A stretch of 64,000 nt of DNA, taken from Adineta ricciae. Its lineage: Eukaryota; Rotifera; Eurotatoria; Adinetida; Adinetidae. Of this stretch, positions 35,591-46,471 are shown piece after piece. The stretch lies in the NCBI GenBank assembly GCA_905250025.1, contig CAJNOJ010000042.1:480227-544226 (forward strand). The letters are read 5' to 3'. A program made the translations under genes and the position numbers. The notes under the pieces are model-generated. The model was given only the letters and a program-made list of their open reading frames with translations, had not been told where the DNA came from and did no database searches. Within the stretch, counting starts at the first letter, position 1, and each line of letters begins with the position of its first letter.

Positions 35591-38332
35591 CTATTTGAAT
35601 GCACATCGGTCAGCGAGCTTGTCAAGAGCAAGCATTAGCTGAAGAAATTGAGCCATTGTTGGAGCGGTGGTTGTTGACTTTGGCGTATTAAACGTTGAAA
35701 TATGGCTAGAATAGAGAAGATAAATACGTAAAAGTGAAATCTGCCATTTTACGATTTGATGTACCTTCGATCTTTAGCTTCTTGTGGCATTTGATCTAAC
35801 TTTTCTTTGATAAGCATGTAGTAGCATTGGGGTGCCTATTGAAATTTCTCGAAAATGAAATGATAAGGCATAAGATTGTACTCACCTTATGTTTTATTTC
35901 GAATAACTTGAGTAATTTGGGACCGTCGATATCGACAAACATAGGAAGAAATCTGAAACAGAAAGTATACTATGAAGACGCATGGATTCAAACAAAATCT
36001 TACTTTTCTAAACCATGTTCACCTAATAGATGTTGTGTATCTCTGAGAGACATTTTTTCCAGAGTAGTCACTGAAATTGGCATGGGCTCGGATGCTTTAT
36101 CCATTCGAAATTGTGACATTAAATGCACTAAAGTATTCGGCGGAGGACTAGTACGTGAAGCCAGTGTTTCGCTTGCCCCTGCTGTAGCAGCAGCAGCAGT
36201 TTGTGTTGGTGCTGAACGCGGTGGTTCGGGAGGTGGAGGTGCTGCTACAATAAGATTATAAAAACACGAAATATGCACAATCATTGAAAACGTACGTTTA
36301 TTGGATGGCGAGATCGTCGGTTTCTTCTCTGTTCGAGTGTTTAAAGCTTGAAGTTCAGAAATTGTTTCTGAGTAAGCTGTTTCAAACGGCTTTTTCGCGA
36401 AATTGACATATACTCTAGTGCCAACGATAATACCGAGCCAACCACTACGAATCATCACATGAATCATTCCAGATAATTTCAATATTAAATGAGAACTTAC
36501 TCAGGTTTGTAATTGGGCTGGAAGAGAAGCGGAACTATATGCTTTTTGCGTTGATATGCATATTCGCATTCTAAACATTGAAGAAAAGGAGTTCGTTTTT
36601 CAAAAACACTAATAACACATGACTACCTAGTCGACAACTGGGTGAATCTTTGTATTTTTCTGTGTAACACATGAGAAAAATCGACGAATTTTCAATAGCA
36701 TCAGACATGGCATCCAGTAAATTGCCATGCATTTTTTCCAGATCAACTGCACACAAAACAATAGCTAGTGTTCATTCTCTCGAGATTTTCTTTTGTTACT
36801 CACTCCAAACATTATAACCATCAGCTACTAAATGCTCTTTAATTTGTTTGGATAATTGTTTATTATCATGATTATAAGAAATCATTACATTCCTATCGGT
36901 TTTCTCTGTAGGTGATGCTTTGCTTGCCGGTGGTTTCGGCCCACCCATCAACGTACATAAACATCCCGATGCTGATCGTCGTAATTCATCATTGGACGCT
37001 GTTTGAGCGATATTATGTAGAATTTCATTCAATCGCTTATGATCACTATAAACTTTTCGAACATTTGGATCAAATGCTAAACTCCAAATTAATGTACAAG
37101 CAGATATTTGTTCCTGAGTATTTGTATGCTGTTCCAACATATTCAATAGACTATCGAGTAATTTTCCTTCCGCAGAAATCTAAACGACAAGAAAATGACA
37201 AATGAAAATCCATTCAATCGAACGTATTTCTCTTCATATACTTTGTGTTTGTTATTATCAGCGACTGATAATTTCGATAGACCTTTACATAGTTCTCGAG
37301 CTTCCAATCCATTCGATCGACGTTCATTGTTGGTAACTGCTCGACTTAAAAGATCAACCAAATACGGTATCGACTCTAAAACAGATATATAATTTAGCTG
37401 AAGAAAAAAAAAACAAGGATCAACAAATACCGTTCGAGTTAGTCAAATAAACTCGTTCATCCTCTCGAATAATATACGCTAAAGTTAAATACGAAATTCC
37501 TCTGAGAAAGATATTATGTGAACCAACGATGGGAATCAGTCGATTTAAAGCCTAAATGAATTCGAATTCGAATCCTACAAATCTGGTCTGATCAACATAC
37601 TTCTAAACATTGATGCTGTCGTAGATGATTAACCAATTCAGGCACTTGAGCAATATTATGCAAAATTGAAACAATCATATCGAATAGTTTCTTGATTGCC
37701 TAAGGATATAGAAAAAAAACATTTGAATGATTTTGATAAAAAGAGTCATTTTCATAAACAAACATCATTTGATGAAAAGTTTCGCAAATAATTTTCATGA
37801 TTGAGATTATAAATCAACATTGGCACAAGTTGTGCATCGACCACAGCCTAACAGAATTAAAAACAAAATCAATACGATTCTCTGATTCGTTTAAACACAT
37901 ACTGTGCACATTGCAGTGGATTTGTCTGTATAATTCCATAATGTATGAACTAAGTAATAACTGACGTGCCATCGTTGTTGAGTTAGAAATACATCAGTAT
38001 GGATTCGTTTCAATATTGGATAGCAGAGTTCTATGATATTTCAGGAATTGTTATAGAGCAAAAGACCAAGAATAGAAGACTTACTAGCATATTCTCTTTG
38101 GAGTAAAGTGTCGATTAATGTTTGAAAATTCGATGTGTTGTAAGTTAATGTGTAGATTTTATCAAAATATTGAAAAATCGTCACCGTTTTATTTGTTTCG
38201 TAGTCAGTTTCTGATAATCGAGTTAGCTCGTCAAGTTTCGATTGTAGCTGGAAGGAAAGGTGAATCAAAGAACAAGGGCGAGCAATAAAACAACCTCACC
38301 TGTGACATTTCGTTCGATGTATTAGTCGTCAT
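35591..38332 (-). CDS. Armadillo-TIR-SAM-like protein, possible NADase
   Basis: Fifteen exons inferred: 38300-38332, 38085-38247, about 37904-38031, 37764-37847, 37601-37699, 37431-37551, 37242-37375, 36804-37179, 36627-36746, 36501-36570, 36296-36444, 36004-36244, 35886-35952, 35765-35835, 35591-35705; about 656 residues (one boundary uncertain by a base). N-terminal half is helical armadillo-like (QEQISACTLIWSLAFDPNVR, DELRRSASGCLCTLMGG). A TIR domain follows at about 290-420: RNVMISYNHDNKQLSKQIK, DGYNVW, SSIFLMCYTEKYKDSPSC, then RLECEYAYQRKKHIVPLLFQ, whose glutamate matches the catalytic glutamate of SARM1-type TIR NADases. After an Ala/Pro-rich linker a SAM-like region follows (TQHLLGEHGLEKFLPMFVD, IDGPKLLKLFEI). 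No signal peptide seen. Innate-immunity or cell-death role is inference. Confidence 0.78.
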
Positions 38333-39102
38333 AGCTGAAAAATGGATCTTTTTATTATGCTGAATCAACTCCAAAAATGATTCATCATGGCAATCTATCA
38401 ACCACCCACCACTGATGTCTAATCAGACATAAAGTCGTTTCTGATTGGCTTAACTTTTCTGTAAGAAGCGAACCAATTGTCTTTGGGTTAACTTTTTTCT
38501 CTTTCCTGTGAAACTCATATTCTGAAAAAACTCGAATTAATCACAAGCATGAAAATATTTATTGTTTTATTTAATAAAAACAAAGATAATCTTTCTGCAC
38601 AATCTTAACATGCCGAATAGAAGAGAAATTTAAACTTGACATTGAACATGATCATCATGATTTCGTCTACGGTTTAGCCTTTTGTCGGTTTTTAGACACA
38701 CTCAGCCATCTATGTAATCGGAGTAGAAGAAAGAAGTTCTATCTGTCTGCAGCACGAGCATCACCTTGTCCACAAACGCCAGTCACATCGAATTCAGATC
38801 TGAGACGAACAGTTAGAAAATATGTTACGCGCGTTTGATGAATCATCAATCCAAGGCAAACACGCCCGGCATCTATAGGTCAACTAGACGGTTCACTTTG
38901 CTCGCCTGAAAATAGATCTATCGAATTGTATTCGGTTCATGATAATAATCCTGTTCAAATCGATTCAATTGAAAATAAACTTTCGCAAAAATACGAAGAA
39001 AGAACTTTGGTTCATCCATCATTTACCAATCAAAGAATTTTTCATCCTATCCATACACTATTACTACTCCGCATTTCGAATGTTTGACGATTGTTTTTTC
39101 AA

Positions 39103-39381
39103 ATGCTAGCGCGTTTATTTCGTATTCAAAATCGTACTGCCATTTACGATCGAGCACATAAAATAACAGCATCGTTTTTAATTGGTTTAACAGGAGTTGC
39201 TTTTCTCGCTGTGTGTCATCAATTATACAAAGCGAAAACCGAATACCTTCCTGAAATCCGTCGACGTGGTAAAGAACGTTTAGAAAAGACACTGGCCATA
39301 CGACAAACTGAAGCTGAAATTGCCGAACAAGAACGTATCGTCGCGAAACAATTAGAAATAACTCCAAAAACATTAAACTAA
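39103..39381 (+). CDS. Small single-pass membrane protein, unrecognised
   Basis: 92 residues starting MLARLFRIQNRTAIYDRAH, one hydrophobic segment (ASFLIGLTGVAFLAVCHQL, about 26-44), then a charged helix rich in Arg/Glu (RRRGKERLEKTLAIRQTEAE). A basic N-terminus, one membrane span and a charged helical tail resemble small mitochondrial assembly factors such as the COX14/PET117 class, but I recognise no family. The start is the first ATG of the frame. Its stop codon is two bases before the archease start codon, so both may be on one mRNA. Confidence 0.55.
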   Translation: MLARLFRIQNRTAIYDRAHKITASFLIGLTGVAFLAVCHQLYKAKTEYLPEIRRRGKERLEKTLAIRQTEAEIAEQERIVAKQLEITPKTLN

Positions 39382-39383
39382 AC

Positions 39384-40368
39384 ATGTCCAGTAGCACAGA
39401 GAATAAAAATACAAAACAACATGAAGATGTAGAAGAAAATGGCCCATCAGCTTCTAATGAAGACGTGGAATTTGACTATCCAGATGTAAAATATGAATAT
39501 CTTGACAATACAGCGGATATCCAAATTCATGCGTGGGGAGATTCATTGGAAGAATCGTTTGAACAGGTTAGATTTAGAAATACATCTTATCTGTAGTGTG
39601 CAGTGTTCCTCTCCTATTGAAATAAATATGCAAAAGATCAATTAACATTCGTGTCTGTATTCGTCATACAGATCGATTCAATATACAAGGGGATACTTTC
39701 TATTCACTTTCGATACTCTTAATAAGAGAAGAAGCACAGTTTGCAGCAGTCCCTCAGCGATTCTTTCAAGGATTTCCACTTCCGTACATCTTTAGATCTC
39801 ATTTCCGTATTGAATAGTCTATCAACCAGAAGTATTAGTTCGAATAGTGTAAATAAAAGAAATCTTCCATTTGACATGAAGGGAAGTGCTGATTAACAAA
39901 TCTGGCTTTTTAGTCTGTGTATAATTTGTTAATAATTAAATTTGCATATCATGGAAAACGTGTTCTCGAAAAGATCGTTCGTTGTGTTCGGTGACCTTTT
40001 CCTAATTTCTATTGAACTTTTAGGCTGTGATGGGCATGTTTGCATATATGACTGATATTGATCGCATTGAAAATCGGGATATGAAACAAATCGACATACG
40101 CGCCGAAGGTGATTTACAGAATTTGTTATATAAATTTCTTTCCGAATGGCTGGAAGTTTATGGTACCGAAGACTATTTCGTTGCACGAAAAGTAGAAATC
40201 AATTTGTTCGATCGAAAAGAATTACGTATCATTGCTCGTGGCTACGGTGAGACATTCGATTTATCACGACACGCACAAGGAACCGAAGTCAAAGCGATCA
40301 CTTACTCGAATATGCAAATACACGAAGAAGCGCCCACACATGACGTTTATGTCATTGTTGATATCTAA
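39384..40368 (+). CDS. ZBTB8OS: Archease, RtcB tRNA-ligase activator
   Basis: Archease stimulates guanylylation of the RtcB/HSPC117 RNA ligase in tRNA and XBP1 mRNA splicing. Two exons, 39384-39566 and 40024-40368, 175 residues; the family is about 140-170. After a charged N-terminus come YEYLDNTADIQIHAWGDSLE (the conserved Asp/His core), FEQAVMGMFAYMTD across the intron, LLYKFLSEWLEVYGTEDYF, ELRIIARGYGETFD, GTEVKAITYSNMQIHE, and VYVIVDI at the C-terminus. The 457-base intron is long for this window; nothing coding was seen in it. See the preceding small ORF for the possible shared transcript. Confidence 0.92.
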
Positions 40369-41443
40369 TGTGTGTGTGTGTGCATAGTTTATCTTTTTTG
40401 TTGTTTTTCTTTATTTTTATTCTTATAGATTTATACACGCGAAGTTTACACGATTGATCATTAGTGATTTCCCTGGTGACACTTGAAGTTTCTCTTTCTT
40501 CTAGTTATTTGTTGTTGTTATTATCACTAGCACATATTTTCCATGAAATAGATCACGATTCAATTACAAATACAACCAATCAATAGACGTGTATATGACT
40601 TTATAGAGTATATAAATACAGGAGAAGGAAAACATTGTATCTAAAGAGCAAACTAGTCTCGATGAAGAGTGGAGAAACACGCGTACCCATCTTGGATAGT
40701 TTGATGGAAAACACGAAAGAATCTATCAAATACGGAACGAGACATCTCGTTCCTTCATATATATATATATGTACGTGACTGTGATGTGATGATGGAGTCT
40801 TTCATTCGATGATTATCATCGCGATTCGTTGTCGTTATCGATAATAGAACAAAGAAATAAGGAAAAGAAGAGAGAGAGAGAAAACTCGTTCTTACTATTA
40901 TATTTTTCCGATAGAAAAAATCTTATCTGCTGCTATATCGAGCTATTTGTTCATACATTGTGTTGGAACATCGCAACTAGTGGTTTGCCTCTATTTGCTC
41001 TCCCTCTCTCTCTCTCTTTCTCTCCCTCAACACATTTTCTGCAACGAACATTTACTAAGGCCATGATGATATCGATTTCCTACAACTGACTGTCATTTGC
41101 TCTTCTTCTTCTTCTTCCTTCTCTCTTTATTCTATATTTCTTGTTGTCATTAAGTTTGGTCCTAGTGTGTAGATATTGTAAATAGTTTATTAAGACCAAT
41201 TGTGCTTTGATTCTACGATTGACAGGAACGACAACGACGGATTAGAAGACGACGATGAACTGATTCGTATTACACGCTACACTCTCTTTGCATTCAACAC
41301 AATCGTTCTTATTCGACGCTTTGTTTCCTCGTAATCTCGTGAAAATTACTCTTATTATCAACGTCGATTGCATCTACCTCTTTATGCTTCCATTTCTCGA
41401 CTACTGCATCGACTGAAAACAAGATTTGATTAGCAACGACAAA

Positions 41444-41479
41444 ATGATGAATGAAAAGAATAATTCCATGGGTGGACAG
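41444..41479 (+). other. Candidate alternative first exon 1 of the DPP-like gene
   Basis: ATG ATG ... encodes MMNEKNNSMGGQ and ends at donor GTAATT in phase 0, matching the phase-0 acceptor at 46670. Linkage is inference. Confidence 0.35.
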
Positions 41480-41771
41480 GTAATTATACTTCGTAGATAA
41501 TCTCCTGTAGGATAGCTTATTTCCTGATCACTTCGTTCTGATAGTTCGCGTGTTCGTTTCTGAAAATGCCTCGTTTTTCTTTGTTGTATATGGCTTATTA
41601 AAGTCTCCTGTGTGCGTGTTTACAGTTGTCCACACTAATTTCATGTTCAACGAAAAGCATGGAGCAGAAAATGGGATTTAGCTTGCATTCATTCTCTTAC
41701 TTGTTTCCCTTTGTTTAACAATTGAGACTTTCCATTATTCTATACTTGCTTAATTAAACCTGTTCGAAGCA

Positions 41772-41792
41772 ATGTATCGAAACACACTTCCG
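41772..41792 (+). other. Candidate alternative first exon 2 of the DPP-like gene
   Basis: Encodes MYRNTLP and ends at a consensus GTAAGT donor in phase 0. Short, so chance is possible. Confidence 0.3.
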
Positions 41793-43237
41793 GTAAGTGA
41801 TAAGTCTGCTGTAGTTCGCCTCTCCATCGAAGTCACTGTGGATTCGTCTGATTGATTTATGGAAATGACTGACTCTACGATGAGAAATGTTCTCGGGATT
41901 AACTATTGTTTATCTGTGATTGATTGTGTTTGAATAAATAGAATACGAAAGAATCAAGAAAACATCCGAAAGCAAAGTCGAGTTTTGATGCTTGTCATTA
42001 CAGTCTAAAACAGATACTAGAACAGATGTTTGTCGGAAGCTGCTAAAACGTTGTAAGAATGCATTCTTGTCCCGATAATTAAAATACTTTTTTTTTCTGT
42101 GCTATTTGTGGATAGCAAAGCAAGATTAGTTGATATTTTCATTTCACATCCCTACGAACATTGAAAATAGATTAAGTGAAGAAGCGATAGAGATGATTAG
42201 ATTTTCTAGGGATTTGTTAGGATAAACAATCTTTGCTTTCTTCTGATAAAAGAAAATATTTGATGGATAATTGAAGATCTATATCCAAGATAAGATCGAG
42301 ATCTTGTTTTGATTGAGAGGAAATTAAGGAAAATTAGATTGGAGATCAGACGACGTAGAGAATAATTAATGAAAAATAACTTCATCTCCATGTTGATGTC
42401 CGATATTCATCAACAGTGTTACTTTACATCGTTTTACATATATGGATATCTAATGCATTCATTAACATCTTGATTAGTTCGAAAAGGAAAATATTTTGAT
42501 GATTTCTATCAAAATACAATCGAGCAAAGTTGTTTATCATCGTTGAGAGATAAATCGTTAATATCGATCATCATCGAAATGATTGATGTTACCAAAGACA
42601 GCTGTGAAATAGAACAGAGAGAACGACTTGTGTTAACACATCAATATTCTAGTTCGTTTCGTTGTCTTCATCAAATATTGAGAAAACACGCAAACCACGT
42701 CAGAACATTTTAGTTGCAAAATATAATTAGTGAAAGTTCGCTGGATGGAAAACGCAAAAAAACAGCCACATCGTTGTGTTGATATAACAGTTTTTTTTTA
42801 GAACGAACAATGTTTATTTATATGTTCTCGAAGTATAGTGGGAATTCGGGATTGTATATGGTCTAATATAGACATGATAAAGAACGATTGTCGGTGTAAT
42901 GTAAGACAAATACAAATAGGATAAAAAAAAATCTTGATCTATGTGTCAATGTCATGAATATAAATATTGTAAGGATAGAAATGGATCGTTTTGACAAGCT
43001 TGGGGTTAGATGAGATCCGGGACCTTGATGTATCAAAAGGCGACGATGTAAAAAAGACAGATCGATAAGAATCAGTTTCCACTCGGCGAATTATTAGAGA
43101 ACAAATGTATCTAATGAGAGGAGAACAAGTTGGAAAGAGTAAATGTTTGTTTAAGAAGAACAGGTGCATTTATACTCGAGAAAACTCTTGCACTTAATCA
43201 ATGATTATCGAAGCGAAAAGGACACTATATAAACAAC

Positions 43238-43258
43238 ATGGATTTCAACGAAAGTGAA
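43238..43258 (+). other. Candidate alternative first exon 3 of the DPP-like gene
   Basis: Encodes MDFNESE followed by a perfect GTAAGTAAC donor in phase 0. A TATATAAA at 43226-43233 lies only five bases before the ATG, too close to be its TATA box. Confidence 0.3.
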
Positions 43259-43482
43259 GTAAGTAACAACGATGAATGAAACATGATTGTCTAGAATAGT
43301 ACTTCGAGTAGAAATTACTCACTAAGCGATTTGAGCAATTTTGTCAATAAGGAAAATCGCATCGACGACGCCCTCTGTTGATATTCTGACGATCTACAGA
43401 CAGGTAGCGACACATTTCCAAGTTTTTAATTAGAATAGAAATGTGTATGTACAGTCTAAGTGAATATATCAGACAGTTGGTG

Positions 43483-43767
43483 TCATGCATACTGCACCCT
43501 ACTACCCGATTTGTCGCCAACGTATGAAAACAAATCCCGGCGATAATTTCGTTCGTTTTCTCGTGCTTGCTTTCGAGATCTAATCAGTGACAGAAGTCGT
43601 TCCACATGATCTATACGTCTTTGAGTGGTTGTTTTCCCTGTACATCCATGGTCGAACACATCGTTGGCCTTGAACAACAACACATAAGAAAATTGTTGAC
43701 ACAATTCATTTGACTGAGTATATAGAATCGTTTTTAATAATATATAAACTTTTACACACAAGTTCAT
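43483..43767 (-). other. Unassigned minus-strand open frame
   Basis: The last 60 residues have protein-like composition (TTQRRIDHVERLLSLIRSRK, GDKSGSRVQYA before the stop), but the N-terminal third looks like non-coding sequence, and I find no family, start context or splice partner. It could be a terminal exon of an unseen gene or chance. Confidence 0.2.
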
Positions 43768-44167
43768 GAGAAACTATGTTTCGAATGATAATATTTGTCA
43801 GAAGCACACTTTTCTCTGGAAATCGGTTGATTTGGTCTTGCAAAAACACGTTTTTTTTTCTCTCGACTGAACGAGCTGGCTTGAATGGAAACTATTTCTC
43901 TTGAATAATATAAAAGAACAAGGAAATAACATCGAATATTTTCTTTGCATTTCTTTCTGTATTTGTTCAATCAAAGTAAAAGAAAATGGTAAGCATGTTC
44001 GATCAACAGAAGACTAGAACTGAGGTGTTACCTAGTCGGGTCGTTTCGTCCAAATAGACATTTTATACCGGATATTAGTCAGAGCGTTCAAATGAAAAGT
44101 AAACGAACAGCAACAAAGAATGAACTTGCTTCACTGGCTAAAAAGCCGGTTGATCTGGAATGAAAGA

Positions 44168-44175
44168 CTATATAA
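44168..44175 (+). promoter_or_regulatory. TATA-like box
   Basis: CTATATAAAC lies about 80 bases upstream of candidate first exon 4, leaving room for a 5' UTR of about 55 bases. Confidence 0.35.
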
Positions 44176-44255
44176 ACAAGACGTACAGTAATATTTGCCT
44201 TTTTAGTCAAAATACATCTAAAAGTGATAGAGCTTTCCCAACTGTATAGAGCATA

Positions 44256-44303
44256 ATGACAAATTGTATTCAGGAATGTCTAAACGGTATCTGTGTAATG
44301 TTG
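44256..44303 (+). other. Candidate alternative first exon 4 of the DPP-like gene
   Basis: Encodes MTNCIQECLNGICVML and ends at GTAGGT in phase 0, downstream of a TATA-like box. Confidence 0.35.
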
Positions 44304-44502
44304 GTAGGTAAATGAAATGAGAAAATTTCTTATTGAAAAAGAAAGAAAGACTTTAATTTTCTCACTTTTTTTCTTAAATGCTTGGCTAGTTTGTTTGTAT
44401 GACTTGTTACTAAGAATATTTTATTGTGCAGGTGTGCGAGAATTTCATTTTGTCAAATATTAGACTTGAAAAGCTTTGCTTCTCTGAAGAAAGTAGTCAA
44501 CT

Positions 44503-44556
44503 ATGTTCTTTTTTATTCACCAATTACGCGAATATAAAAGTAAACGAGAAATACAG
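44503..44556 (+). other. Candidate alternative first exon 5 of the DPP-like gene
   Basis: Encodes MFFFIHQLREYKSKREIQ, 18 codons, ending at GTAATT in phase 0. Mildly basic, as expected for a short cytosolic tail before a signal anchor. Confidence 0.35.
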
Positions 44557-45926
44557 GTAATTGAGTATTTGTTGTGAATGGAAATTGTTTAGGAAGAGAA
44601 TTTGTGTTCAATCAAAGGTTAGACTTGAAAGTTTATTTGACTTTCATCGCAGCCGGCTGTATGTTTTTTAGTAGACACTCAACGAAGGCTATCGACGTCA
44701 GAGATAGTAAATAGGCAATTAACTTCTTTTCTTTTTCTTCTTTCTATTTTCTGTGTAGTTTCTTCTTTCAGTATCTACGGAGTTTAGTAACCTATTGAAA
44801 GAAGAAAATCGAGAAGAGAATAATAGCGAAAAACCTAATCTCTTCAAATCAACAGTCTCAATTACTTCAAGCTTCTTCTTTTCTCTTTCTCTCTCGGTTG
44901 AACTACTCTACAGTTATTCTGATATTTTAATAGTCGAATAAGCAGAAAAGAAAATTGAAGAATGCATTCGAGTGAAGATAAGAGTCTGTATGTCGATCAA
45001 CTATGAGCTCATTGATTAAATAACATCTGGTGCCGAGAAAAATGGATTGAAACATATTTCTTTCGTTTTTTATTGTTTGACAACTTGAAGGGAAAAGAAA
45101 GCTGACTCAAAATCGTTTGCTTCTCTTTTTCATTCGTTGCTTTCAATAAATTGTCTTGTTTTCATCGTTTATCTTCTCTTCGTCATCTTTTCTTTTTTTC
45201 CTCATCATTTTCTTTCTCTTTCATTATCATCAGCATCATTGAGAATCGTCAGCAACCATCAGTTGAATAGTAGTCAAGTAAAGACAAACCAACCATTCAT
45301 TTTATTATTAACCATCTTCTTCTCCTTCTGTTAGCACTATTCGTCTTGCTTGTTCTCTCTCTCTCTCTCTGTTCGTTTCTCGTGTCCCTTTTATCTCTCA
45401 TATAGCAAATAGCTGCGAACCAGCAGTCTCAATCTGGATGTCTGCAATGAAAAAAAAAACCAGAAGAAAGAAGGAAAAATTGACTCGAGTTAGGATTCTT
45501 AGACAGCGAACGACGAAGGGTCTGAGAAAAGGAGAAAAAAAAAGTGACAACATCATGCATACTAGAGAAAGATGAAATGTAGATGGTTTGCCTGAAATTA
45601 TGACGGATGAAAGATAGAACAAGTGAGAGAAACATCGACATGGCTTTCTGATGTTAGTCTTTGTCGTCAACGTTGTTCTTTCCATTTGTCGTCTTTTTGA
45701 TCTTATTCTTTTCTCTTTTCATCGTCATCGTTCCGTTTCGGCGTGACGATTGACGATGTGCACATTTTCCCGCTTCTGATTTAATTTTCAAATCAACAAC
45801 AAACATAAACATAGATATAAATATCCATTTCCTCTCAATACTCTTATCTCTCCACAACTATTCCGACTTGATTCTTCGCTTTTTCTTTGAACACACAATT
45901 GTTTATTGTTGCATTTCGATGACAAC

Positions 45927-45950
45927 ATGGCTACAATGGTTCGTTATAAA
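45927..45950 (+). other. Candidate alternative first exon 6 of the DPP-like gene
   Basis: Encodes MATMVRYK and ends at a strong GTGAGT donor in phase 0. Confidence 0.4.
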
Positions 45951-46471
45951 GTGAGTGTAGCTCATTGTCTATTAAGCTCTAGTCTCTACCCATCTAGAAA
46001 AAAAATTTTACGGATCAACTTTTCCTTTGCTGTCATTTCCATCGACACATAAATATCTATTGACCTAATAAAGATTCATCATGCTGAGTGCTTATGCTCT
46101 CGATAAAACAAAAAAAGATCATGGCGATGAAACTACTCGACGGGTCTGATTAAATATAAGCAAATATATCTTATGCGTAAGAGAAGCAAAAACAGCACCC
46201 GATTAAGCTTAATGTTATTGAGTAATCAACAATATCATACTGAACAAACTATAAGAACTATTATTTGAACTCTATATCCATTTTCGAAGCTGAACTAATG
46301 AACGTCATTTTCCAGTTATTTTCCTCTCCCATTGTTCCACGATTTCCGTCAATAGTTTGCCATATGCATTTCAGTTCCAGTCGATTTTCTTCTTTCATAT
46401 TCTTTCTTTTTTCCTACGTACTATTCTCTTATTTCTGTTAATTTTCATTCGATACGAGAGACTCTGTTCGA

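Larger units (their letters stand above)
40369..46471. other. Six-kilobase stretch with candidate alternative first exons
   Basis: No ordinary gene recognised. It contains short ATG-initiated segments ending in splice donors in the phase needed to join the DPP-like gene's second exon at 46671 (listed separately), TATA-like boxes, purine/pyrimidine tracts, and one minus-strand open frame at 43483-43767 discussed separately. Confidence 0.5.

Noticed and set aside
43970..43990. ATG directly followed by a GTAAGC donor at 43986
   Set aside because: A one-codon first exon is possible in principle, but this is too short to separate from chance.
44092..44162. ATG-initiated peptide with a basic N-terminus before the TATA-like box
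   Set aside because: The only GT in the right phase (GTTGAT) is a poor donor and the frame ends soon after.
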